Part shown: piece after piece, positions 9,403-15,891 of the stretch
Layout of the letters: every line of letters begins with the position of its first letter
Position numbering within the stretch: the first letter of the stretch is position 1
Source: an uncultured Oscillospiraceae bacterium
GTDB taxonomy: Bacteria > Bacillota > Clostridia > Oscillospirales > Acutalibacteraceae
DNA length: 26,854 nt
Reading direction: 5' to 3'
Assembly (NCBI GenBank): GCA_905211675.1
Contig: CAJMBP010000015.1
Span: 1-26,854 of the forward strand
Translations under genes and position numbers: made by a program
The notes under the pieces: model-generated
Told to the model about the DNA's origin: nothing
Database searches by the model: none
The model's input: the letters and a program-made list of their open reading frames with translations, nothing else

Positions 9403-10303
9403 TGCTGTTTTCCTCCAAATTGCTAATCATAACTTCAAACATTCTTTTGTTGTTGTTTTGTCCCACAAAGCTGTTGTGCGGGGTAATAATCACATTGTCC
9501 ATATCCCAAAGCGGACTTTCTTTGCTGAGCGGTTCGGTTTCAAACACATCAAGCACAGCGCCTGTAATCTTTTTATTGCTCAACGCGTCAATCAAATCGC
9601 TCTCGACAACCAACTGACCTCTTGCAATATTTACAAATATGCAACTGTTTTTCATTAAGTCGAATTTTGATTTATCAAACATTCCTTTTGTATCATCAGT
9701 TAAAGGAAGTGTAATCACGATAATGTCCGCCGCCTTAAGCTGTTCATCAAGGTTTTTAAGCAGCTCGATTTTATCGAAATAAGGTCTTTGGTCGGTTGTT
9801 ATATCAATTCCGACAACGGTTACATCAAACGCCTTAAGCCTTTTTGCAACCTCTGACCCTATATTGCCGGCGCCCACTATAACTGCCGTTTTACCTGCAA
9901 GTTCGCCGAGAGTTCTCGATTTTTCCCAAATGTGCTGCTTTTGATTTTCATAGAAAAATCTTGATTGTTTAACAAGCTGTAAAATACCGGTAAGAGCAAA
10001 TTCGGCCATAGGCACACTATATACACCGCGAGCATTATGTATTTCTATTCCATGTTGATTTATATAGTCCATTGGCACTCGGTCGAAGCCTGCGCTTGTA
10101 AGCTGAATATACTTTAGGCTACGGAACTGTTCTATATCGTTATAAACAAAGAGTCCGTTGCAGATAACGCCCTCAATATCGCTGACATCAAAATCAAGCT
10201 TTTCTCTTTCGTCACCGAAAAACACTATCTCGTGACCAAGAGATTTTAAATATTCAATTTGTTCGTCTGTGCACTTAAACGCACCTGTTAAAAGCAGTTT
10301 CAT
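9395..10303 (-). CDS. NAD-dependent D-2-hydroxyacid dehydrogenase within the polysaccharide operon
   Basis: 302 residues with the complete D-2-hydroxyacid dehydrogenase pattern: Rossmann motif GAGNIG (144-149), NIARG with catalytic R228, DVFETEP with E257, and TPHNS with H276. The family reduces 2-oxo acids to D-2-hydroxy acids (or the reverse) with NAD(P)H in the cytosol. The substrate-binding domain (1-100) has VPMAEFALTGIL, typical of the family. It starts in a 4-base overlap with the aldolase gene just upstream, so the two enzymes are very likely made together. The natural reading is that the aldolase makes a 2-oxo acid which this enzyme reduces, providing an acidic substituent for the polysaccharide. 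That coupling is inference. Confidence 0.9.
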   Translation of the reverse strand: MKLLLTGAFKCTDEQIEYLKSLGHEIVFFGDEREKLDFDVSDIEGVICNGLFVYNDIEQFRSLKYIQLTSAGFDRVPMDYINQHGIEIHNARGVYSVPMAEFALTGILQLVKQSRFFYENQKQHIWEKSRTLGELAGKTAVIVGAGNIGSEVAKRLKAFDVTVVGIDITTDQRPYFDKIELLKNLDEQLKAADIIVITLPLTDDTKGMFDKSKFDLMKNSCIFVNIARGQLVVESDLIDALSNKKITGAVLDVFETEPLSKESPLWDMDNVIITPHNSFVGQNNNKRMFEVMISNLEENSNE

Positions 10304-11118
10304 TTGTTCGCCTTAATTTTTTCAATTATTATTTTTGTTTCATTATGTACTTTGTCAAAGTAATCTGACGGCTTTTCTGCGATAGTTTTTTCAAACTCTC
10401 GGTTTTGTGAAATACCTTCTGTCATTATCTGTTCAAATTCGGTGACACTGTATTTTGTGTAATCACAAAACGCTCTCGCTAAAATAACCATAGAAGAACC
10501 AAGCCTGTAATGCTCACACAAAACATTTTCCGCAGGCAGAAGATTTTTGCAATTAACTCTGCCCACGCCGCCTATACCGAACTTTATATTTGCAGATTTT
10601 AACTTTGATACAATTTCATCAACCGTTCCGTCGGTATAAAGCTCAAACATAAATTTTTTATGCTGACTCAAATGCAGGTCGTTAAGGCCTATATATATTT
10701 CGTCAACACCGTCAAGCCTTATAACCTCATCAATGCACAGACGCGCTTCATCGGTTTCAAGCAAAAGAATTGTTTTAACCCTGCCGCGCACTATATCGAA
10801 AAAACGCTTAACCTCTTCTGCCGACTTCCACATAGGAAGCATTATAAAATCTGCGCCCGCATCAATAACAGCGTTAATTTCATTTTCAGAGCCATCGTAT
10901 ATTGGGTTAACCCTTACAAGAAGTTTAGCTTTATTTATAACCGCCCTTATGTTTTTGACATCTTGAACTGTATGGTGATTTTGCACTGTGTCAAGCCCGC
11001 CCTGCCGTTCGGCCTTGCCGATATATTCCATATCAATAAAAATTCGGTCAACGCCCGCTCTTTCGCAGGCTTTGGCGACAGCAATATCATTTGTTATATA
11101 AAAATACTCTAATGACAT
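10300..11118 (-). CDS. HpcH/HpaI (citrate lyase beta-like) aldolase family protein
   Basis: 272 residues. The TIM-barrel landmarks of the HpcH/HpaI superfamily are present: GVDRIFIDMEYIG (22-34), LLVRVNP with R69, GADFIMLPM (88-96), LLLETDEA with metal ligand E121, and IGLNDLHL with D147, then FGIGGVGR. Members condense or cleave 2-oxo acid/aldehyde pairs (for example 4-hydroxy-2-oxo acids) with a divalent metal. Finding it in the second position of a capsule operon, coupled to a 2-hydroxyacid dehydrogenase, suggests synthesis of a hydroxy-acid decoration rather than aromatic or citrate catabolism. It is separated from the sugar transferase stop by 2 bases. The exact substrate is unknown. Confidence 0.87.
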   Translation of the reverse strand: MSLEYFYITNDIAVAKACERAGVDRIFIDMEYIGKAERQGGLDTVQNHHTVQDVKNIRAVINKAKLLVRVNPIYDGSENEINAVIDAGADFIMLPMWKSAEEVKRFFDIVRGRVKTILLLETDEARLCIDEVIRLDGVDEIYIGLNDLHLSQHKKFMFELYTDGTVDEIVSKLKSANIKFGIGGVGRVNCKNLLPAENVLCEHYRLGSSMVILARAFCDYTKYSVTEFEQIMTEGISQNREFEKTIAEKPSDYFDKVHNETKIIIEKIKANK

Positions 11119-11120
11119 AA

Positions 11121-11756
11121 TTATACCGTCTCAAATTCTTTTTCTTCGGTTTTGTCGGTTACAAGTGTTGCACCGACATTTACATTGTCTTCATTTTTTA
11201 ACACTTTAAAAAATGTTGTAAACAATATTTTTATATCAAGCCACAGCGACATATTGTCAACATACCAACAGTTAAGTTCAATTCGCTTGTGCCATTCAAC
11301 ACCTTTTCTGCCGTTGACCTGCGCCCAACCTGTAATACCCGGGCGGGCATCAAACATATGTAACTGTTCTTCGGTGTATTCCTCAATAGGCCACGGATGA
11401 TATGTAAGCGGCGGTCGAGGGCCGATAAAACTCATATCGCCTTTTATAATATTAAAAAGCTGGGGCAGCTCGTCAATACTTGTGGCTCTGATAATCTTTC
11501 CTACCCTTGTAACACGCATATCGTCAGCACCGCTGTAAACACCTGTGCCGGTATGCTCTGCGCCCTGACACATAGATCTGAACTTGTAAATCCTAAAAAC
11601 TTTTCCTTTAAGTCCGAGTCTTTCCTGCTTAAAAAGTGCAGGTCCCGCAGATTCAATTTTTACGGCAACAGCAGTTATTGCCATAACGGGCAAAAGAATA
11701 ACCAACGCCGTTAAAGCAAAAACGATATCAAGAAATCTTTTTATGTACCGATACAT
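11121..11756 (-). CDS. Initiating sugar-phosphate transferase (bacterial sugar transferase, PglC/EpsL-like)
   Basis: 211 residues, the compact monotopic phosphoglycosyltransferase type. One hydrophobic re-entrant helix lies at about 8-32, followed by ALFKQERLGLKGKVF (40-54) and KFRSM, the catalytic Asp-Glu pair in SIDELPQL (D95, E96), GDMSFIGPRPPL (106-117) and ARPGITGWAQVNGR. The family moves a phospho-sugar from a UDP-sugar to undecaprenyl phosphate, the committed step of polymer assembly. It is the first gene of the operon, 58 bases downstream of a strong promoter's -10 box and preceded by an AGAGGAG ribosome site. The last ~20 residues are charged and not typical of the minimal domain. 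Confidence 0.93.
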   Translation of the reverse strand: MYRYIKRFLDIVFALTALVILLPVMAITAVAVKIESAGPALFKQERLGLKGKVFRIYKFRSMCQGAEHTGTGVYSGADDMRVTRVGKIIRATSIDELPQLFNIIKGDMSFIGPRPPLTYHPWPIEEYTEEQLHMFDARPGITGWAQVNGRKGVEWHKRIELNCWYVDNMSLWLDIKILFTTFFKVLKNEDNVNVGATLVTDKTEEKEFETV

Positions 11757-11814
11757 ATTTTCTCCTCTGTCTTAGCAGATATAATAATAAAAATCATACT
11801 ATAAACCAAGTTAA

Positions 11815-11844
11815 ATTATACTACAATTATTCATAATTTGTCAA
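11815..11844 (-). promoter_or_regulatory. Sigma-A promoter of the polysaccharide operon
   Basis: Read on the minus strand: -35 TTGACA (11839-11844), an 18-base spacer, and -10 TATAAT (11815-11820). Both hexamers match consensus. The 5' untranslated leader before the sugar transferase ATG is about 50 bases, AT-rich, with no obvious riboswitch. Confidence 0.85.
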
Positions 11845-11853
11845 TATATATGC

Positions 11854-11876
11854 AACGGTCGCCTAAACTGACCGTT
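11854..11876. promoter_or_regulatory. Inverted repeat just upstream of the polysaccharide promoter, possible operator
   Basis: AACGGTC (11854-11860) and GACCGTT (11870-11876) are perfect inverted repeats with a 9-base spacer. On the minus strand they end 9 bases upstream of the -35 box, a position suited to an activator. No cognate regulator is recognisable in the window. Confidence 0.4.
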
Positions 11877-11915
11877 AGGTTATAAATTTACCTTTTTAAA
11901 CATAAATAAAATAAG

Positions 11916-11951
11916 AGCAACAGCACCCATGCTTTTTGGAATGCTGTTGCT
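11916..11951 (-). terminator. Rho-independent terminator after the antiporter gene
   Basis: AGCAACAGCA (11916-11925) pairs perfectly with TGCTGTTGCT (11942-11951) around a 16-base loop. Read on the minus strand it lies about 25 bases after the antiporter stop and is followed by a T-rich stretch (cttattttattta). It also insulates the antiporter from the divergent-looking gap before the polysaccharide promoter. Confidence 0.75.
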
Positions 11952-11976
11952 TTTAATTGATTGATTATTTATTTAT

Positions 11977-13236
11977 TTATTTCTTTCTTTCGCTCGACGC
12001 GCCCTCGGGGTCTATCTCGCCAGACTTAAGCAATGAAATCTTGGTAATCATAGGTCCTACAAGCTCGTAAATAAGCACCGCAAACAGTGTAATATTAGCA
12101 ATTATTCCGCCCATCTCGCCAAGCGTTCTGGCCTTTATTGCCATACCCAGCGCAACGCCCGCCTGCGGAAACAGGGTAAAGCCCAAATACTTTACAATAT
12201 TTTGATTGCATTTTACCGCCTGCGAGCTTATGCGCGCTCCGAAATATTTACCGAGGCAACGCGCAACTATGTAAACCAAGCCTATAAAGACTATGGTAGC
12301 GTCTTTAAAGATTGAAAGTTCAAACTCCGCGCCGCTTATTACGAAGAAAAGTATAAATGTCGGGGCAGTCCAACGGTCAAGCCTATCCATAAGGTTTTCG
12401 GAAAAATCGCATATATTGCAAAATACCGTGCCGAGCATCATGCAAACAAGAAGTGAGGAAAATGCGATATTAACCCCGAAAACTTTAAATTCTAACTGTG
12501 AAAGCCCAACGGTAGCTAAAACAAACGCAACCGACATTGAAAGGCGCTTTGAACGCGAATGGAAAAACCTTTCGAAAAAAGTAAACAGTGCGCCCATAAC
12601 ACAACCCAAAAGCAATGATAAAATGACCTCAATAATGGGTTCAACCAATACCGAAACCAAATCAACGGCACCGCTCATAAGAGCCTTTGCCACACCGAAA
12701 GACACCGAAAACAGAACAAGACCTACGGCGTCATCAAGAGCTACTATAGGTAACAAAATATCGGTAACGGGGCCTTTTGCCTTATACTGTCGCACCACCA
12801 TAAGTGTTGCCGCAGGCGCAGTAGCCGCCGCAACAGCCCCCAAAACAATAGCTGCGGGAAGGGGCAACTTATCGGGTATCACAAAATGCAAGCCTATCAG
12901 CACCGCATCAACAAGCAAGGTTGTGAATACCGCCTGAAAAATGCCTATAACGGTAGCCTGCTTACCTATTTTTTTAAGTTGCGCCAAACGGAACTCATTA
13001 CCTATTGAAAAGGCGATAAAGCCGAGTGCAACATCGCTTATTATTCCATACGACTTAACATCGGTCATACTTGTAAAGCCCAAGCCTTTAACACCCAACG
13101 CACCCAAAACATAAGGCCCTATAAGCACACCCGCAACAAGATACGCGGTAACTGCGGGCAGCTTTACTAACTTTGCAAGTCTTGACATCATAAGACCCGC
13201 AAAAAGAGCCACGGATAAACAAAGCAAACTTTGCAT
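11977..13236 (-). CDS. CPA2-family cation/proton antiporter (no RCK domain)
   Basis: 419 residues, with about 12-13 hydrophobic helices. The N-terminal LPAVTAYLVAGVLIGPYVLG (26-45) is the family hallmark, ATAPAATLMVVRQY (138-151) matches the unwound helix of the fold, and ALDDAVGLVLF (166-176) carries an Asp-Asp pair (D168, D169), the ion-binding signature of electrogenic NapA-like members rather than the Gln-Asp of Kef channels. It ends without a TrkA/RCK regulatory domain, so it is a bare exchanger. The expected role is Na+ (or K+)/H+ exchange at the cytoplasmic membrane. It is a single-gene transcript with its own promoter and terminator. Codon use matches the surrounding host genes. Confidence 0.9.
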   Translation of the reverse strand: MQSLLCLSVALFAGLMMSRLAKLVKLPAVTAYLVAGVLIGPYVLGALGVKGLGFTSMTDVKSYGIISDVALGFIAFSIGNEFRLAQLKKIGKQATVIGIFQAVFTTLLVDAVLIGLHFVIPDKLPLPAAIVLGAVAAATAPAATLMVVRQYKAKGPVTDILLPIVALDDAVGLVLFSVSFGVAKALMSGAVDLVSVLVEPIIEVILSLLLGCVMGALFTFFERFFHSRSKRLSMSVAFVLATVGLSQLEFKVFGVNIAFSSLLVCMMLGTVFCNICDFSENLMDRLDRWTAPTFILFFVISGAEFELSIFKDATIVFIGLVYIVARCLGKYFGARISSQAVKCNQNIVKYLGFTLFPQAGVALGMAIKARTLGEMGGIIANITLFAVLIYELVGPMITKISLLKSGEIDPEGASSERKK

Positions 13237-13273
13237 AAATATCCCCTCTTGTCTAAAAAATTATACGAGAGCA

Positions 13274-13302
13274 AGTATAGCACAAATGCCGCCTTAAGAC
13301 AA
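13274..13302 (-). promoter_or_regulatory. Probable promoter of the antiporter gene
   Basis: On the minus strand TTGTCT (13297-13302), a 17-base spacer, and TATACT (13274-13279). A second TATAAT-like box lies a few bases downstream (13264-13269). A GAGGGG ribosome site precedes the ATG at 13236. Confidence 0.55.
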
Positions 13303-13378
13303 GTAAAAAATTATATAAATTTTTATTTAAAATCATCGCCGAAATTGCACATATTTTATCTATTGTAAAGCATCGGAC

Positions 13379-13406
13379 AAGCCGAAGCAAAAAACTGCTT
13401 CGTCTT
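13379..13406 (-). terminator. Hairpin after the MerR gene, possible terminator
   Basis: CGAAGCA (13383-13389) pairs with TGCTTCG (13396-13402), extended by AAG/CTT across one mismatch, with an A/T loop. It lies about 20 bases past the MerR stop on the minus strand, but no clear T-run follows, so the call is weak. Confidence 0.4.
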
Positions 13407-13426
13407 ATAGTCTGTAAAAAGCACAA

Positions 13427-14167
13427 TTATTTGCAATATGCCTTTATTGCGTCACTCATAAACCGTGCTGTACCGTTACCGTGACGATCAATGTTTTTCA
13501 GGAATCGTTGGTCGGCAACATACATCTCGCCAAGCGAGGCGAGAATTTCTTTGGTGCAAGTATAGTAATTCTCGGTGATAAAATCCTGCCAATTTTTCGC
13601 AAGTGCCTGCGCTTGCTTGCTGTCGGGAGCAAAACCCTTCCTTTTGCAGTCTGCAAATTCGGCGATTTTATCATTCATAACAGAGTTTATCTGTTCCCAC
13701 ATGTACGCCGAATAGTCTGCGGTTTTTTCGGCACTCTCCTCATAAGCGGCGGTATCTCCCCACTTTTCCTTTGCCTCTTTCGCGTATTCCTCGCGTTTTG
13801 CTTCAAATTCACTGTTATCAAAAACATTCATATTTACAATTTCTCCTTTCATTGCGCCGTCAAGAGCTGAAATAAGGCATTCAAGGCGCTCTTTTTTAAG
13901 TGTCAGAAGCCGCTTCTGCTCTTTCAGTGCATTTTGCTTGTCATAGTCGGGAGAGGATAAAATCATCCGGATTTCTTTCAGAGGAAAATCAAGCTCACGG
14001 TAGAACAAAATCTCCTGCATTCGCGTAAGTGAACACTCGTCATAAAAGCGGTATCCGTTCTGTTCGTCAACAGAGGACGGTTTCAGCAGTCCGATTTCGT
14101 CGTAAAAGTGCAGCGTGCGCACGCTCACTCCCGTCAGTTTTGCAAATTCTCTGACATGCAATTTCAT
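13427..14167 (-). CDS. MerR-family regulator with TipAS-type ligand domain (TipAL-like)
   Basis: 246 residues. The MerR winged HTH fills residues 1-70 (VREFAKLTGVSVRTLHFYDE, then GLLKPS and NGYRFYDE), a dimerisation helix runs from about 75 to 105, and the C-terminal ~130 residues (KWGDTAAYEES, YMWEQIN, FITENYYTCTKEILASLGEM) match the TipAS antibiotic-recognition domain. TipAL proteins bind cyclic thiopeptides or other drugs and activate promoters by untwisting a long spacer. A perfect MerR-type operator lies in its own promoter, so autoregulation is expected. The ATG at 14167 follows a GGGAGGAG ribosome site. No drug exporter is linked, so the regulon is probably autogenous or distant. Confidence 0.92.
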   Translation of the reverse strand: MKLHVREFAKLTGVSVRTLHFYDEIGLLKPSSVDEQNGYRFYDECSLTRMQEILFYRELDFPLKEIRMILSSPDYDKQNALKEQKRLLTLKKERLECLISALDGAMKGEIVNMNVFDNSEFEAKREEYAKEAKEKWGDTAAYEESAEKTADYSAYMWEQINSVMNDKIAEFADCKRKGFAPDSKQAQALAKNWQDFITENYYTCTKEILASLGEMYVADQRFLKNIDRHGNGTARFMSDAIKAYCK

Positions 14168-14189
14168 TAAATCTCCTCCCTTGATTATG

Positions 14190-14220
14190 ATTATATACTA
14201 TGACGCAACGTTAGAGTCAA
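14190..14220 (-). promoter_or_regulatory. MerR-type operator-promoter with 19-base spacer
   Basis: On the minus strand -35 TTGACT (14215-14220) and -10 TATAAT (14190-14195) are separated by 19 bases, the hallmark of MerR-activated promoters. Inside lies the dyad ACTnTnACGnnnCGTnAnAGT (14197-14217), with every specified position symmetric. This fits autoregulation by the TipAL-like protein immediately downstream. Confidence 0.85.
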
Positions 14221-14353
14221 CACCTTTTTTTGATTGTTTTATAAATATTTTGATTTTCAGTAACAAACAAGAAAATCGAACGACATTCGGTTAAAAAAAA
14301 TCACCTTGGCGCAAATATGCTCTGACCGCTTGTGTTTAGAAAAATACATAATA

Positions 14354-14386
14354 AAAAGCCTGCAATCGGCTCGATTACAGGCTTTT
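14354..14386 (-). terminator. Strong terminator hairpin downstream of the tRNA-Ser fragment
   Basis: AAAAGCCTGcAATCG (14354-14368) pairs with CGATTaCAGGCTTTT (14372-14386), one mismatch, three-base loop, with T-rich sequence after it on both strands. On the minus strand it lies about 100 bases past the CCA end of the tRNA-Ser fragment and is probably the original tRNA terminator. It can also stop transcription from the right towards the MerR gene. Confidence 0.8.
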
Positions 14387-14485
14387 GGGTGTAAAGAGGT
14401 AGTAAAACATTCTGCTTTATCGCGAAAAATAAAGTCTTATAAAAGAATAAGCCCCGATACGCTTCTGCGCACCGAGGCACTCGGT

Positions 14486-14545
14486 TGGCGGAGGGTAAGG
14501 GATTCGAACCCTTGGTCCGGTATGAGCCGGACAACTGATTTCGAG
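14486..14545 (-). pseudogene. 3' half of tRNA-Ser(CGA), attachment-site scar of an integrated element
   Basis: Read on the minus strand this starts with the anticodon loop CTCGAAA (14539-14545, anticodon CGA at 14541-14543), continues with the 3' strand of the anticodon stem, a long variable arm (TTGTCCGG...CCGGAC), the T-arm with GGTTCGAATCC, the acceptor 3' strand CCCTCCG, and CCA (14486-14488). The 5' half is absent: bases preceding the loop do not complement the anticodon stem, and no GGAGGG acceptor strand occurs nearby. Such a fragment, cut at the anticodon loop, is the distal att site left when a tyrosine-recombinase element integrates into a tRNA gene and restores it at the other end. 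The orientation places the element to the right of 14545. Confidence 0.82.
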
Positions 14546-14601
14546 AGTTCGAATCAGCGTGTCAGGATTGGGTATTTTCAGGCAATTTCAGGTCGTTTCG
14601 T
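14539..14601 (+). repeat. Att-core-plus-arm unit A (direct repeat of 15000-15063)
   Basis: TTTCGAG (14539-14545), then TCAGCGTGTCA (14554-14564), then TTTCAGGTCGTTTCGT (14586-14601). The same elements occur in the same order and at nearly the same spacing at 15000-15063 (unit B). Both units are followed by similar GGAGAGAA-rich leaders. Unit A abuts the tRNA fragment, so it reads as the core and first arm of the attachment site. Confidence 0.65.
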
Positions 14602-14691
14602 ATGCGAATTAAACGCGTAAAAAAGCCTGATTTTTGCCTGTTTTTGCGTTTTGGAGAGAAGTACGGAGAGAAAAACAAAGGAGATTTTTAT

Positions 14692-14946
14692 ATGAATAAC
14701 AATAAAAAAGAGACACTTTATAAGTATATGTTTCCGGAATATCCGGATGTTGTTTCAATAAATCAGTTGCGCCAAATGCTTGGTATCAGCAGGCATTTGG
14801 CATACGATTTGGTCACTACACAAAAAATATATTCTTTAAGAATCGGGAATTCTTTCAAGATGCCAAAAGTATGTGTTGTAGATTACATAATTGAAAATTT
14901 CGGTAATTTGGAGAGGAATCCCGCGGACGAAACGACCAGAACTTGA
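14692..14946 (+). CDS. Excisionase-like small HTH protein (Xis-type)
   Basis: 84 residues starting at the ATG at 14692, with AAAGGAG at 14677-14683 as the deciding ribosome site (a longer upstream open frame lacks one). The core is a MerR-like winged HTH of the excisionase family: SINQLRQMLGISRHLAYDL, then LRIGNSFKMPKVCVVDYI. Xis proteins bind and bend att DNA to direct the integrase to excision, and often repress their own promoter. It sits 150 bases from the tRNA-Ser scar and is flanked by GGTCGTTTCG repeats on both sides, as expected for such a factor. No integrase gene follows, which is unusual; it may be at the other end of the element or lost. Confidence 0.78.
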   Translation: MNNNKKETLYKYMFPEYPDVVSINQLRQMLGISRHLAYDLVTTQKIYSLRIGNSFKMPKVCVVDYIIENFGNLERNPADETTRT

Positions 14947-15063
14947 CACAAAAAAGCCTAAGGTGACACGAAACGACCAAGTGGTTATAAGATTTTCACT
15001 TTCGAGTCTTTTAGTCAGCGTGTCAACTTCCGGTCGTTTCGTGTCAGTTTCAGGTCGTTTTGT
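14927..15063. repeat. Inverted arm-type repeats around a TTTCGAG core, attP-like
   Basis: Four copies of GGTCGTTTCG(T): two reversed on the left (14927-14937, 14968-14978) and two forward on the right (15032-15042, 15053-15063; the last has one mismatch). They flank TTTCGAG at 15000-15006. The inner pair extends to a perfect 15-base inverted repeat, TGACACGAAACGACC (14964-14978) and GGTCGTTTCGTGTCA (15032-15046). Core plus paired arms is the layout of a tyrosine-recombinase attP; replication or transfer-origin iterons are an alternative. The 330-base gap between the two HTH genes contains this and the hairpins after it and no gene that I can support. Confidence 0.6.
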
Positions 15064-15070
15064 CTGAGCC

Positions 15071-15111
15071 AAAAGCCGCATAAAATAAGGCTTTTTCGCC
15101 CCTAAAGCCTT
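15071..15111 (+). terminator. Overlapping hairpins, terminator with a possible alternative fold
   Basis: AAAAGCC (15071-15077) pairs with GGCTTTT (15089-15095), followed by T-rich sequence, a plausible terminator for the excisionase transcript. AAGGCTTT (15087-15094) can instead pair with AAAGCCTT (15104-15111). The two folds exclude each other, an attenuator-like layout, though chance cannot be ruled out. Confidence 0.45.
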
Positions 15112-15275
15112 GTTACGACTGCATTTTTTCAAAGTGGGTTCAAATCGGAATTTTTGCCGATTTTGGAGAGAAATCAGGGGAGACAGGAGAGAAATTACGA
15201 GAGAAGGCAATACAAAATTCAATACATCGCAGAAAGAATTTCAAACCGACGAAATCTATTTTTGAGGTGTATCAG

Positions 15276-15848
15276 ATGAAGAATTTACCGATTGATTGGA
15301 ACAGTGTTCCCGATGTGATGAATAAGGATCAGTTTTATCGGCTTTGCCATATTAGCAAATCAACTGCGCTACACTTGCTTAAAAGCGGCAAGGTACCCTG
15401 CGAGTGGACGGGCAAGAAAACACGGTGCTATAAAATCAAGAAGGAGGATGTCCGAGCGTACCTTGAGGAGCGAGCTGTTTACCCTGAGCTATATTCCGCA
15501 CCGAGGGGATGGTACGGCGGTCATTATGTGGCGAAGCTCTCCAAAGAACTGCCCGAGGATGTACTTAACCAAATGCACGACTACTATGCCAAACTACTGA
15601 GCAAATATAAGGATGTCGTGACCGTGCAGGATGTTGTCGCTCTGACCGGCTACGCAAAAACTACAATCAATAATTGGTGCAACCGTGGGGAACTGAAATC
15701 GTTCCGCAAAGGACAGCTTTTTTACATACCGAAAATCTTCCTCATCGACTTTTTCTGCTCGCTGACCTTCCGCTCCATTACCCGCAAAAGCCTGTGGCAT
15801 ATCCAAACGCTGAACGATTTTCAAAGGAAGATGAAACAGAAGAAATAA
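15276..15848 (+). CDS. Mobile-element DNA-binding protein with two excisionase-type HTH modules
   Basis: 190 residues from the ATG at 15276, preferred over an in-frame GTG at 15267 because GAGG at 15264-15267 is correctly spaced only for the ATG. Two winged-HTH modules are visible: MNKDQFYRLCHISKSTALHL with CYKIKKEDVRAYLEE (about 15-66), and VTVQDVVALTGYAKTTINNW with FRKGQLFYIPKIFLIDFF (about 113-163). Proteins of this layout are frequent beside excisionases and recombinases in Clostridia mobile elements; the function is probably regulation or recombination directionality. It ends at a strong hairpin (15855-15880). No recombinase follows. Confidence 0.75.
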   Translation: MKNLPIDWNSVPDVMNKDQFYRLCHISKSTALHLLKSGKVPCEWTGKKTRCYKIKKEDVRAYLEERAVYPELYSAPRGWYGGHYVAKLSKELPEDVLNQMHDYYAKLLSKYKDVVTVQDVVALTGYAKTTINNWCNRGELKSFRKGQLFYIPKIFLIDFFCSLTFRSITRKSLWHIQTLNDFQRKMKQKK

Positions 15849-15854
15849 AAGTAA

Positions 15855-15880
15855 CCGCCTCTGCATTTTCGCAGAGGCGG
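15855..15880. terminator. Bidirectional terminator hairpin between convergent transcripts
   Basis: A perfect 10-base stem, CCGCCTCTGC (15855-15864) with GCAGAGGCGG (15871-15880), six-base loop. It lies 6 bases after the two-HTH gene and 11 bases after the last gene of the HNH operon, and T-rich sequence follows on the minus strand (ttacttttatttctt). Confidence 0.8.
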
Positions 15881-15891
15881 CTGCTTATCAA

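Noticed and set aside
11964..11983. ATTT tandem repeat at the end of the antiporter gene
   Set aside because: A short low-complexity run in AT-rich intergenic DNA with no evident role.
14546..14555. AGTTCGAATC resembling a second tRNA T-loop
   Set aside because: No acceptor stem, anticodon arm or CCA can be built around it on the plus strand.
14306..14620. Plus-strand open frame reading through the tRNA-Ser fragment
   Set aside because: It translates the antisense of a tRNA, a common artefact, and has no ribosome site.
14591..15063. Possible CRISPR array from the GGTCGTTTCG copies
   Set aside because: Copies are about 10 bases, in both orientations and irregularly spaced, and no cas genes are present.
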